Part shown: piece after piece, positions 9,310-18,583 of the stretch
Layout of the letters: each line of letters starts with the position of its first letter
How positions within the stretch are numbered: the stretch's first letter is position 1
NCBI GenBank assembly: GCA_947164865.1
Contig: CAMUYA010000007.1
Location: 57,696-121,695 of the forward strand
Direction of reading: 5' to 3'
DNA: 64,000 nucleotides
From: an uncultured Lachnospiraceae bacterium
Lineage (GTDB): Bacteria > Bacillota > Clostridia > Lachnospirales > Lachnospiraceae
Notes under the pieces: model-generated
What the model was told of the DNA's origin: nothing
The model's database searches: none
The model's input: the letters and a program-made list of their open reading frames with translations, nothing else
Position numbers and translations under genes: made by a program

Positions 9310-11817
9310 ATGAAAAAGATATTCAAAGAAAAACTAAAATACATTATTCCCACAGCACTTCTCCTGATCGGAGTGATAGCTGCGGTTGTGATCATATCGC
9401 ACAAGGTTGGCGGAACATATTATTCCGACAATAACAGGCCGGGTTCAAAAAAGGGAATACAGCTGAATCATTCTTTTATCGGCGACGCAAAGGATCTGGA
9501 CGTCGACTGGGGGTTTGTTAATTTTTCAACCAAGCTGATGAGTGCAGAACCGACAGAGTATTCCATAGAGTACAAGGGAAGGGTTTACTATTTCGACGAA
9601 GAGGAGATAGAAACATACGACAATCTGATCTCGGATCTCACAGATGACGGAGTCAACATCATTGCCTCGGTGCTCAATCATGGCAATGACGCTTTTCCCG
9701 AACTGATATACCCGGATGTAGTGGCGGGGGATGCGACAATGTATTACGCCTTCAATGTGGAAACCAAAGAGGGCATTGATACAACCACTGCTTTTGCGGA
9801 ATTCTTTGTCGAAAGATACACAAACGGTGAGCATGGCCATATATGTGACTGGCTGGTCGGAAATGAAGTAAACGACAATCTTCAGTACCATTACATGAAC
9901 CCCTGCGACATGCAGACCTATGTAAAAGCGTACTACGAGGAATTCAAGCTCTTTTACGACATAATAAAAAAGCATGATAAAGAGGCTGTGGTATACATTC
10001 CGCTCGAGCACCGCTGGCAGACCGCAAATACGATGACCGACTATGGCGGAAGATGGTTCCTGGAATACTTCCACGAGCTGGAACTTGCCGAGAACAGAGA
10101 CATGGACTGGGGAGTGGCATGGCATCCCTATCCCTATCCGCTCGGGGACCCCGATACACTTGACGACGGAGATTATCCGACTATCGATACGGATGAAACA
10201 CCTTCATACGGCGGGGAAGTGACTCTTGATTACACAACCCCGATAATCAGCATGAAGAATATCGATATCCTCACGGATTATCTGAAGGAGAACCTTCTCA
10301 CCAAAAAGGGAAAAGTCAGACCGGTGATCCTCTCGGAGGTCGGTTACACATCTTTCAGCGTCGTTGTCGGAGAAAACGAAGCGAAGCAGGCAGCAAACCT
10401 TGCTTACGCGTACTACAAGGCGGAAAGCAATCCGTATATTAAAGCGCTTATAATCAGGTCGCACTGCGATGAGCACGAAGGGAGTCCTTATTTTCAGTTC
10501 GGACTCAGGAATGGGATCGAGAATCCCACAAAGAAAATGTCCTATGATGTCTACAAAACGCTTGGGACCGACGAGGGGATGAAATATGACAGGATGCTGC
10601 TATCCGTGCTCGGGGCCGATGACTGGAATGAGATAATCCCGGGATGTAAAAGAAGCGTCAAGGACATTTCGGGTGATACCGGATACTTCGGAGAAGGGAA
10701 AGATATCTCACAGTGCAGAGTGGTATCCCCCGGGACGCAGCAGTACACCGGACGCCCGATCCTACCGGGTATAGAAGTGTATGACGGCGATAAGCTACTT
10801 GAAGAAAAAACAGATTATTACACATCGTATACATCAAATGCCGAGCCCGGGACTGCGCGCGTGTCCATAGTGGGTACCGGAGATTACAGCGGGTATACAG
10901 AGAGTTATTTTGATATAAAAGGCGACTACGCAGCAGTTCTTGATCCGGCCTGGTATTTTGCCCACAACGAAGCGGCAAGGGAAGCCTGCGGCGGAGACCT
11001 CACAAAAGCAGAAGCCTATTTCATAGAGCATGACATGAGCGCCGGAGTCCAGGGATCCGAAGAGTTCAACGTCAAGTATTACCTGAATAATTATCCCGAT
11101 CTTTCAGAGGCTTTCGGTGACAATTATAAAGCCGCATATGAGCATTACGCGGCAAACGGAAAAGCAGAGGGACGCGTTGCAGACCGAATGCTCGATACTG
11201 CCGTATACCAAGGTTTTGATTATACATATGTCTACGATGTTTCCTATGCGGCACTTCAGAATTACGACATCTGGCTTGAATGCGGAGAAGATCCCTACAA
11301 TATGCTGGAGTACTTTGTCACGAAGGGCATGGCTGAGGGGATGAGAGCCTCCGACAGATTCGACTGGGAATTATACAGGGACATGAACGGAGATCTCGCC
11401 GATGCCTTTGGCGACGACATCAAGGAGTATTACAGGCACTACTGCGCAAATGGATTTGCAGAAGGAAGGCCTGCCTGCGGTATGTCTCCTGCAAATGATA
11501 CCGAGAAGGTCTATAAAGGATATGACTACAGGGATGTATTTGATGCCGATTACTATATGTCCCATTACGAAGATGCAAAGAAATATGCTCAGGAGCACTC
11601 AAGCACAAGGTCAAAGAAGGCTGCAGCCCTGGAACATTTCGTTATATGGGGTATGAAGGAAGGCAGAAAGGGAAACGACCTTTTTGATCCCGAGATGTAC
11701 AAAGCGCTTTACAGCGATGTGAGGGAAGCCTACGGAAACTGTTATGCGTTTTACTATAACCATTATATTCTCTGGGGCAAACCTGAAGGGAGATTTACCT
11801 CGGTAAAGGTGTTATGA
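9310..11817 (+). CDS. Membrane-anchored DUF5722 glycosidase-fold protein with C-terminal repeats
   Basis: This is 835 residues. A single N-terminal transmembrane helix (about 13-33) anchors an extracellular domain (about 47-450) resembling DUF5722, a TIM-barrel family related to clan GH-A hydrolases. The two expected catalytic glutamates are present: E186 in GNEVND (acid/base position) and E343 in LSEVGYTS (nucleophile position). A bacterial Ig-like segment follows (about 476-537, YTGRPILPGIEVYDG ... GTGDYSGYTES). The rest, to 835, is about six degenerate 45-residue repeats ending in GxxEGR/K. No substrate can be named. Action on the glycan made by this operon (trimming, release or transglycosylation) is inference. 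The last 4 nt overlap the next gene (ATGA), so the two paralogs are translationally coupled. Confidence 0.8.
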   Translation: MKKIFKEKLKYIIPTALLLIGVIAAVVIISHKVGGTYYSDNNRPGSKKGIQLNHSFIGDAKDLDVDWGFVNFSTKLMSAEPTEYSIEYKGRVYYFDEEEIETYDNLISDLTDDGVNIIASVLNHGNDAFPELIYPDVVAGDATMYYAFNVETKEGIDTTTAFAEFFVERYTNGEHGHICDWLVGNEVNDNLQYHYMNPCDMQTYVKAYYEEFKLFYDIIKKHDKEAVVYIPLEHRWQTANTMTDYGGRWFLEYFHELELAENRDMDWGVAWHPYPYPLGDPDTLDDGDYPTIDTDETPSYGGEVTLDYTTPIISMKNIDILTDYLKENLLTKKGKVRPVILSEVGYTSFSVVVGENEAKQAANLAYAYYKAESNPYIKALIIRSHCDEHEGSPYFQFGLRNGIENPTKKMSYDVYKTLGTDEGMKYDRMLLSVLGADDWNEIIPGCKRSVKDISGDTGYFGEGKDISQCRVVSPGTQQYTGRPILPGIEVYDGDKLLEEKTDYYTSYTSNAEPGTARVSIVGTGDYSGYTESYFDIKGDYAAVLDPAWYFAHNEAAREACGGDLTKAEAYFIEHDMSAGVQGSEEFNVKYYLNNYPDLSEAFGDNYKAAYEHYAANGKAEGRVADRMLDTAVYQGFDYTYVYDVSYAALQNYDIWLECGEDPYNMLEYFVTKGMAEGMRASDRFDWELYRDMNGDLADAFGDDIKEYYRHYCANGFAEGRPACGMSPANDTEKVYKGYDYRDVFDADYYMSHYEDAKKYAQEHSSTRSKKAAALEHFVIWGMKEGRKGNDLFDPEMYKALYSDVREAYGNCYAFYYNHYILWGKPEGRFTSVKVL

Positions 11818-14800
11818 AGCCCGATAAACGTCGAATAAGAATAGTATTAATATCCGTGGCGGCAGTACTGCTGATCGTTATGGCAGTATTATCCGCCAAA
11901 TACGCTAAAAGGGCTTACAGGAAGATCCGGTTTCTGATCGCCGAAAACAGGATCGAGAGGCTCGAGAAGACGATCGATTATCCGACGCTTCCCAAGGAAG
12001 AAGATGAGGAAGCCAAGCCTCTTCCCGCTTCCTGCTATGTCTCGAAAAAGGGACTGCAGGTAGATGAACACATGGTTGAAGATGCTATAGATCTCGGAAT
12101 GGAATGGGGATTTATAACATTCTTCTTCAATGATCTTATCACTGTAGAACCGACCAAATATGAATATACTTACAATGGCAGGACATATTATTTTGACGAG
12201 CGGTATGTCGAGACTTTTGACTATATGATCTCAAGGCTGACGGGAGCCGGTGTAAAGGTTATGGCTTCTGTTGTGGCACGATACAATGAGGATCTTCCCG
12301 AGCTCAGATACCCGGGTATCGGTTTAAATCCCGGGACAAATTACTATGCCTTTAATGTCAAGACGCCGGAAGGCATCGATATGATAGAGGCTGCGATGAG
12401 CTTTCTGCTCGAAAGATACAACGGCGGCGATCACGGATATGTAAACGACTGGGTGATCGGGAACGAAGTAAACGACAATCTCCAGTATAACTACATCGGC
12501 CCCTGCGACGGAGAGACCTATGTAGCCGAGTACTACGAACAGTTCAAAGTGTTTTATAACGTGATCCGCAGATACGATGAGGAATGCAATGTTTACATCC
12601 CTCTTGTACACCGCTGGAACACTGCGAATACGATGACCGATTACGGGGGAAAGTTCTTCCTGGAATATTTCCACGAATGCGAGGAAAAAGACCTGGAAAT
12701 GGACTGGGGCCTTGCAATCCATCCATATCCTTATCCGCTGGGAGACCCCGATACTCTGGATGACGGAGACGAGGCGACCACAGATACAGACGGGCAGCCC
12801 ACCTACGGCGGCGAAGTGACAATGGAGTATACTTCACCTCTCGTAAGCATGAAAAACATACATGTTGTCACGGATTATCTGTCGCACAATCTCCTCAAAA
12901 AGGACGGAAGCGTTCGATCGATAGTCTGTTCCGAAGTCGGTTATACCTCATATTCCGTGCTGTGCGGCGAAAACCAGTCGAAGCAGGCAGCCAATATTGC
13001 ATATGCTCAGACAAGGGCCCAGATGGACCCTCATATAGATGCATTTATCATCAGATGCCAGCTAGATATTTACGAGGGAAGCCCTTATTTCCAGTTTGGC
13101 CTGAGAGATGATGCGGAGGATAAGTATTTCAACAAAAAACTCGCCTATGATGTGTTCAGATATATGGACACAACCGAAGCGGAGGAATATATAGACGACT
13201 GCCTGCCCGTGCTCGGACTTAAGAACTGGTCCGATGTAATAAAGAGATACGATCCTGATGTGTATAAGGGAATGACCGAATATACGGAAGGGGAGATATA
13301 CAGAACCGTCTCAGAAAAAGCAGGCACGGATAGCACAGTTGATCAGGTGAGCGTTATCGGAGCATACGAGGACGCAAACTATGATGACTGGATGTATCGC
13401 TGCTATTTCATGGACGAGACCGGTGATGGGGCAGCGGATCCGACCGACCTTTGCGGATACGGAGCCGTAGGCTTCGAGATCAAAAGAAGGAGCGGGGAAG
13501 CAAATGGCGAACTGAAAGCCCGGATCAGGATGCGCAGCGGGAATCATATTCTGGAAGCGGAAGGAGTGCTGATCCCCGGAGACAGTGAAAAGCTTATACT
13601 TCCCATAAGCGGATGGGAATATATTGAAAGCGTCGATAATATCGAGCTGTGGCTCAATGACGCCGCCACCGAACTGAAATATTCTGCGGAATATAATGTA
13701 ACAGGGTTACTGTTAAAAACGGATGACATTCAGCAAAAGGACGATTACGAGAATATCACGCTCCGAAAGCCGGAGAAAAAGAGCTTAGAAAGCCTTATAT
13801 ATTCCGAAATACCCGATCTGCCATACACGGGATACCATCAAAGGCCGGAGGTCATCGTATCCGACGGGGAGAAGGTGCTGACCGACGGAACCGATTACTG
13901 TATAAGCTATGCGAACGACAAAGAGGCGGGAACAGCTTATGCCGTTATTCAGGGACTGGGAGCTTATGAGGGAACCCATGTAATAGAATACAGGATAGAT
14001 TGTGAATACGGAGATATATTCGATCCGGTTTACTATCTTGAGCACAACCGCGATGTAGGCAGTGTATACGGAAATGACGCGATCGCGGCGCTGAAACATT
14101 TTCTGATAAAGGGAATGAAGGAAGGCAGGCAGGGATGCAGGGATTTCAATCCGATGATGTATATGGAGAACTATCCGGATCTGAGGGCAGTTTACGGGAA
14201 TGATCCGGTAAAATATTATCTTCATTACAAGAATGTCGGAAAGAGCGAGGGAAGGATAGCGTACAAGCTGCTTAACAGTGCGCAGTATCTCGGCGTGGAT
14301 TATACGGAAGTCTACGATGCGGCTTATTATGCGCGAAACAATCCACAGCTGTTCACAGATCTTGACCGAGATGAATGGAAGCTTATAAGGCATTTTGTCG
14401 AGACCGGTATGAATGAAGGAAAAAGAGGGAGTGCGGAATTTGACGTAATGCAGTACAAAGATGCGCATCCCGAGCTCGTTTCCCAATACGGAGATGATCT
14501 GAAAGCTTATTATATATATTACATCGAAGAAGGGTTCACGGCGGGAGACAGCGGCACGCCTTACGAGGAACCGGTGTGGATTGCGGACGAACCGTTTACC
14601 TACAGGGGTAAGGACATCACATATATTTACGATCCGGAATACTATTCGACACATTATGATGATGCGGCGGCTTTAGCCGGTGATCCGGAAGCACTGATAA
14701 GGCATTTTGTCGTATACGGGATGAAGGAAGGCCGCAGGGGAAACAAAGAGTTTGATCCCCGGATCTATATGGGAAGATATATCGATGTGAGAAACGCATA

Positions 14801-14864
14801 CAATAATCTTGTTGAAATGACTTACGATGACTATCTGAATTACGGAAGAGAAGCGGGAAGATAA
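11814..14864 (+). CDS. Second membrane-anchored DUF5722 glycosidase-fold protein
   Basis: This 1016-residue paralog follows the preceding gene. It has one N-terminal transmembrane segment (about 7-28), a short charged linker, and a DUF5722-like barrel (about 70-470) with E218 (IGNEVND) and E374 (SEVGYTS). The spacing (156) is almost identical to its neighbours (157 and 155). Unlike the first copy it has an inserted beta-sandwich (about 500-650, with many W/I/E strands) before the Ig-like segment (YTGYHQRPEVIVSDG) and the C-terminal GMKEGR-type repeats (about 730-1016). The start ATG overlaps the upstream TGA. It is probably an extracellular, membrane-tethered carbohydrate-active protein. Activity is not demonstrable from sequence alone. 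Confidence 0.8.
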   Translation: MKPDKRRIRIVLISVAAVLLIVMAVLSAKYAKRAYRKIRFLIAENRIERLEKTIDYPTLPKEEDEEAKPLPASCYVSKKGLQVDEHMVEDAIDLGMEWGFITFFFNDLITVEPTKYEYTYNGRTYYFDERYVETFDYMISRLTGAGVKVMASVVARYNEDLPELRYPGIGLNPGTNYYAFNVKTPEGIDMIEAAMSFLLERYNGGDHGYVNDWVIGNEVNDNLQYNYIGPCDGETYVAEYYEQFKVFYNVIRRYDEECNVYIPLVHRWNTANTMTDYGGKFFLEYFHECEEKDLEMDWGLAIHPYPYPLGDPDTLDDGDEATTDTDGQPTYGGEVTMEYTSPLVSMKNIHVVTDYLSHNLLKKDGSVRSIVCSEVGYTSYSVLCGENQSKQAANIAYAQTRAQMDPHIDAFIIRCQLDIYEGSPYFQFGLRDDAEDKYFNKKLAYDVFRYMDTTEAEEYIDDCLPVLGLKNWSDVIKRYDPDVYKGMTEYTEGEIYRTVSEKAGTDSTVDQVSVIGAYEDANYDDWMYRCYFMDETGDGAADPTDLCGYGAVGFEIKRRSGEANGELKARIRMRSGNHILEAEGVLIPGDSEKLILPISGWEYIESVDNIELWLNDAATELKYSAEYNVTGLLLKTDDIQQKDDYENITLRKPEKKSLESLIYSEIPDLPYTGYHQRPEVIVSDGEKVLTDGTDYCISYANDKEAGTAYAVIQGLGAYEGTHVIEYRIDCEYGDIFDPVYYLEHNRDVGSVYGNDAIAALKHFLIKGMKEGRQGCRDFNPMMYMENYPDLRAVYGNDPVKYYLHYKNVGKSEGRIAYKLLNSAQYLGVDYTEVYDAAYYARNNPQLFTDLDRDEWKLIRHFVETGMNEGKRGSAEFDVMQYKDAHPELVSQYGDDLKAYYIYYIEEGFTAGDSGTPYEEPVWIADEPFTYRGKDITYIYDPEYYSTHYDDAAALAGDPEALIRHFVVYGMKEGRRGNKEFDPRIYMGRYIDVRNAYNNLVEMTYDDYLNYGREAGR

Positions 14865-14893
14865 TTGACAAAAGCACAAAAAAAGGGCAAAAT
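14865..14893 (+). promoter_or_regulatory. Candidate internal promoter for secreted DUF5722 gene
   Basis: A perfect TTGACA (14865-14870) is followed by a 17-nt spacer and CAAAAT (14888-14893, 4 of 6), directly after the stop of the preceding gene. The downstream gene has a strong AAGGAGG (about 14930-14936). This suggests the secreted paralog can be expressed separately from the operon. Confidence 0.5.
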
Positions 14894-14941
14894 AAAACCA
14901 CACCTTTTTAAGGGTAAACTACTATTTCAAGGAGGAAAGCG

Positions 14942-17545
14942 ATGAGATTATTAAAGAAGATTATCGGCTTAATGACCTGTTTTGCGCTTGTTGCGGGGAC
15001 GATAAGTTTTTCGCCGTTCCATGTCAAGGCAGCAGACCGAAAGGGCGAGACCTATCAGTCCAAGAAAGGTATGCAGGTTGAGATCGGTACCATGTCGGAT
15101 GTAGAGGATATGGGCATTTCGGAAGCGTTTATCAATATCGTTTTCGAGCGTTTTATCAGTATCGGAGAGACTGATGTTAAGTGTTCGGCCGGAGGCAACA
15201 CTTTTTCGATCAATAAATCCGAGCTGGAGATCCTGGATTCTGCGATCTCGGATCTTAACAAGATGGGTGCAAACGTAACGGTTGCATTTATTAACCAGTA
15301 TAATCCTGAATATACCTGGATGCTTTACACCGGTGAGGCCCATGAAGGAACAGCCGATTACGGTTTTGCGATCAACAACGATCTTGGAAAAAATGCGGTA
15401 TCGGCAGTTTCCAAATTCGTTGCTGAGCGTTACAACGGTGGAGAGCACGGTACGGTTTCCCGTTTCGTTATCGGAAACGAGGTCAACGACAATGAGGCAT
15501 ACAACTGGGTAGGCGCAATGGACATCGACAGTTATGTCGATGTTTATTATCAGACATTCAAACTTTTCTCGGAAGGCATCAAGTCCGGAAACCCGAACGC
15601 TCTGGTTTATGTTCCGATAGAGCATATGTGGAATGTTAAGAACACCGATACCTCATATGCAGGCAGAGATTTCTTAACAAAGTTCAATTCACGTGCAAAA
15701 GCTGACGGTGTTGACTGGAACCTTGCATTCCATGCTTATTCCGAGCCTCTTTGCAACCCCAATCCGCTCCGTGACGGTTCACCCATCAAAAATGAAAAAG
15801 GTGAATCGGTTCCGGCCGGAATAGTTGAGAATTCTCAGGATACCATGGCGATCACCATGCGCAATCTGAACGTGCTCACCGACTTTATGCAGAAGGATGA
15901 GATGAAGAACAGTGCCGGAGAGGTACGTTCGATAATCCTTTCGGAGCAGGGCTTCACATCCAATTCCAGAGTTGCGGGAGACAGCGAGACTCTTCAGGCT
16001 GCAGCTGTAGCTTATGCTTATTATGTTGCGGAGATGAATCCCTATATTGATGCATTCATCCTTTATTCCTATATTGAGCCTTTCCTTGATAACGATATCA
16101 ACAGATTCGGTATCAGAAACCGTGTGGGAGACACCCAGGTTCCGGCAGCTCCGAAGAGGGTTTATTATGTTTACAAATACATAGACACCAAGGATTCTCT
16201 TGCAGTGACCAATTTTGCACTTTCTACACTCGGCATCGAGGATTGGAAGTATGCGATCAAGGACTTTGATGCAAGCAGATTCGATTCGATGAAGACGATC
16301 GACAACGGAAGTCTTTATTCCGTAACTTCAATGGATGCCGCTGTTGGTCAGAATGTTCTTTCAAGCGGAATGGCTACCGGTGACTTAAGTAATAATATAT
16401 CCAATGTTTACTGGAATCCCGGATATTATGTTCACACACTGAGCGCATATGATTATGAACCGCATTGTGAATATTATCCAAATATGTGCGTAGCCGTAGG
16501 TGACAAGGATGTATATGCGATAAGTGCGCAGACTGTATACCATGAATTCTCAACACCTCTTGATCTCTCTGCAGCTCCTTATCTTGGATTTACGATCGGA
16601 TTCGACGACAGAAACGAACAATCCGAGAAGCTTAACGTAAGATTCAGAATTTACAGCGGAGCTCATGTATATGATGCAAATACCAATGTAAATTCAGGAA
16701 ACTATGCAACAGACGGAACATCCTTTACACTGTTTGCAAATCTTTCAGACTGGGCTTATAAGAATGCAATAGACAAGGTTTCGGTATGGATCTCCGAAAG
16801 CGACAAGGATACATCATTTGATGGAACCTTCTTTGTAAAAGATTTCTCAACAGCCACATCTCTTACAGATGCTAAAGAGGAGGCAATAGGCAAGGATACT
16901 TCTAAAAAGCTCCTGGATCCCTATCCCTATCTTGATCAGCCCTGGGCTAACAAGTGGGGAGATCTTGACCTCAGCGGCGAGTACAACTGGGAAGAGTATT
17001 ACAATTCAAATCCCGATATAGCAGCAAAGCTCGGAAAGTCTCCCGTTCTTCTTATCGAAGCTTACGCGAACAATACAGTTCCCGAGTATGTTGACATGTA
17101 CCGCCTGTATAACCCCAACAGCGGCGAGCATTTCTATACTTCGAGCAAAAAAGAAAGAGATAATCTTACCAAGATAGGATGGACCTATGAGGGAGTTGCA
17201 TGGAGCGCTCCCGCTAAGTCGAGCAAACCCGTTTACCGTCTGTACAACCAGAATTCCGGTGAGCATCATTACACGATGTCATGGAAGGAAGTTGTTCACC
17301 TTTATACCGTAGGAAGCGGCAACGATACCGGTGAAGACGTTATCGGATGGGGCTGGGACTATGAGGGAATCGGCTGGTATTCGGATGAAAGAGAGATCAC
17401 TCCTCTGTATCGTCTCTACAATCCCAATGCAACCGGTGATATGGAACCCGGAAGCCACCACTACACCAAGAGTAAGAAAGAAAGAGATAAGCTCATCAGC
17501 CAGGGCTGGAAGGATGAAGGCATCGGCTGGTACGGCGGACAGTAA
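14942..17545 (+). CDS. Secreted DUF5722 glycosidase-fold protein with DUF5648 tail
   Basis: This is 867 residues. The N-terminus is a cleavable signal peptide (MRLLKKIIG, hydrophobic core, likely cut after HVKA near residue 30), so unlike its two upstream paralogs it is released. The DUF5722-like barrel (about 45-440) keeps both acidic residues, E180 (IGNEVND) and E335 (LSEQGFTS). A beta-rich region follows (about 500-650). The C-terminus (about 716-867) is a three-unit DUF5648 module (MYRLYNPNSGEHFYT ... DEGIGWYG), nearly the same as that of the CAP protein at 2529. It has its own strong Shine-Dalgarno and a TTGACA-type promoter. Codon choice is plainer (more T-ending codons) than in its neighbours, suggesting higher expression. 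Confidence 0.82.
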   Translation: MRLLKKIIGLMTCFALVAGTISFSPFHVKAADRKGETYQSKKGMQVEIGTMSDVEDMGISEAFINIVFERFISIGETDVKCSAGGNTFSINKSELEILDSAISDLNKMGANVTVAFINQYNPEYTWMLYTGEAHEGTADYGFAINNDLGKNAVSAVSKFVAERYNGGEHGTVSRFVIGNEVNDNEAYNWVGAMDIDSYVDVYYQTFKLFSEGIKSGNPNALVYVPIEHMWNVKNTDTSYAGRDFLTKFNSRAKADGVDWNLAFHAYSEPLCNPNPLRDGSPIKNEKGESVPAGIVENSQDTMAITMRNLNVLTDFMQKDEMKNSAGEVRSIILSEQGFTSNSRVAGDSETLQAAAVAYAYYVAEMNPYIDAFILYSYIEPFLDNDINRFGIRNRVGDTQVPAAPKRVYYVYKYIDTKDSLAVTNFALSTLGIEDWKYAIKDFDASRFDSMKTIDNGSLYSVTSMDAAVGQNVLSSGMATGDLSNNISNVYWNPGYYVHTLSAYDYEPHCEYYPNMCVAVGDKDVYAISAQTVYHEFSTPLDLSAAPYLGFTIGFDDRNEQSEKLNVRFRIYSGAHVYDANTNVNSGNYATDGTSFTLFANLSDWAYKNAIDKVSVWISESDKDTSFDGTFFVKDFSTATSLTDAKEEAIGKDTSKKLLDPYPYLDQPWANKWGDLDLSGEYNWEEYYNSNPDIAAKLGKSPVLLIEAYANNTVPEYVDMYRLYNPNSGEHFYTSSKKERDNLTKIGWTYEGVAWSAPAKSSKPVYRLYNQNSGEHHYTMSWKEVVHLYTVGSGNDTGEDVIGWGWDYEGIGWYSDEREITPLYRLYNPNATGDMEPGSHHYTKSKKERDKLISQGWKDEGIGWYGGQ

Positions 17546-17594
17546 ATAACAGAAACAATTCCGGGTAACCGGAAGAACATACTATAGAACCGGC

Positions 17595-17627
17595 AATAGC
17601 CGCCTGCGGATAACGCAGACGGCTATT
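17595..17627 (+). other. Strong hairpin without U-tract between DUF5722 gene and membrane gene
   Basis: AATAGCCG (17595-17602) and CTGCG (17604-17608) pair with CGCAG (17614-17618) and CGGCTATT (17620-17627), around loop GATAA with one C-A mismatch. No T-run follows, so it is not a classical terminator. It ends 11 nt before the next start codon, which has no visible Shine-Dalgarno. It could stabilise the upstream mRNA 3' end, act as an attenuator, or limit translation of the next gene. Confidence 0.55.
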
Positions 17628-17638
17628 AGCTTGAAAAC

Positions 17639-18583
17639 ATGGAAAATATTTCGAAAGAAAAGAAGATCAATTACATATTGTCCGGGGCACAGCTTTTGTT
17701 TTTCCTCGTCGTGATAAGCTATGACATACAGATGCTGATCACCGAACAGGAACCGACCGAAGGAACGCCTGTTTTTCTGAGTAAGATGGCAGTGTGGATC
17801 ATTTCCTTTGTCTTCCTCTGTGCGGATCATATAATACTTTGCATCCGCAAGAACGGATTTGATATATTCACATCCATTGTCAGAGTCTGTATTCTTGGCC
17901 TTATAATCTCACACGGTGACCTGACAGGAATCATCCTGTCATTTACAATGCTCTGCGCTTTCTATGCCTTTTTAGGCATGGGACCAAAAGTGTTAAGGAT
18001 TATTTTATGGATCCTTGCACAGATTGGGCTGGCGGGAACGCTGATCGCAGCTGTCATCACCGTGAACGGCGATTATTATAAGACGAAGGGGGGAGGGAGC
18101 GAGCTTGAGGTCGTAGAGGTTGAAGAAGAATCCATCGTTCCGGAACTCATAGTTGTCCCCGAGAAAGAGATACTTGTTCAGGAAGATGTCAACATGGCCA
18201 GTTTCATAGACGGATATATCATCTCGATTGATGAAAGCCGCATAGACGGTTGGCTCTTACTTAGGGATGAGAACTCATCCAATATAAAAATCGCGGTGTG
18301 CTTAAGAAATTATGATACCGATGAAGTATACAGACTGGTAACACACGGCGGGAAACGAAAAGATATCGCTTCGATATTTGACAACAGGGACTATCTTGAC
18401 AGCGCATATCATGCAAGATTCCCGGATTATACGATCCCGAGTGGCGATTATGATCTGATCTATGAACTCGTTATAAAAGAAGCAGATCCGATCTATGTCG
18501 ATTCGGGAGAAATGTTGGAAATCATGACTTATACGGAGTACAGAAGGGAAAATGCCGAGAGAGAACAGCGAAAGGAAGAATGA
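17639..18583 (+). CDS. Membrane protein with extracytoplasmic beta-domain, unknown function
   Basis: This is 314 residues. About four transmembrane helices occupy residues 12-145. An acidic linker rich in V/E (about 155-185) is followed by a soluble domain (about 195-300: IDGYIISIDESRIDGWLLL, DYDLIYELVIKEADP) that looks beta-rich and resembles the C-terminal domains of operon glycosyltransferases. I do not recognise a family. The last 32 nt overlap the next gene, so it is probably coupled to the GT-C-like protein. No ribosome-binding site is visible upstream of the ATG, and a strong hairpin sits just before it. Confidence 0.65.
   Translation: MENISKEKKINYILSGAQLLFFLVVISYDIQMLITEQEPTEGTPVFLSKMAVWIISFVFLCADHIILCIRKNGFDIFTSIVRVCILGLIISHGDLTGIILSFTMLCAFYAFLGMGPKVLRIILWILAQIGLAGTLIAAVITVNGDYYKTKGGGSELEVVEVEEESIVPELIVVPEKEILVQEDVNMASFIDGYIISIDESRIDGWLLLRDENSSNIKIAVCLRNYDTDEVYRLVTHGGKRKDIASIFDNRDYLDSAYHARFPDYTIPSGDYDLIYELVIKEADPIYVDSGEMLEIMTYTEYRRENAEREQRKEE

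Noticed and set aside
14617..14903. Minus-strand ORFs at the end of the second DUF5722 gene
   Set aside because: They are antisense to clearly conserved repeats and the promoter region, with no independent support.
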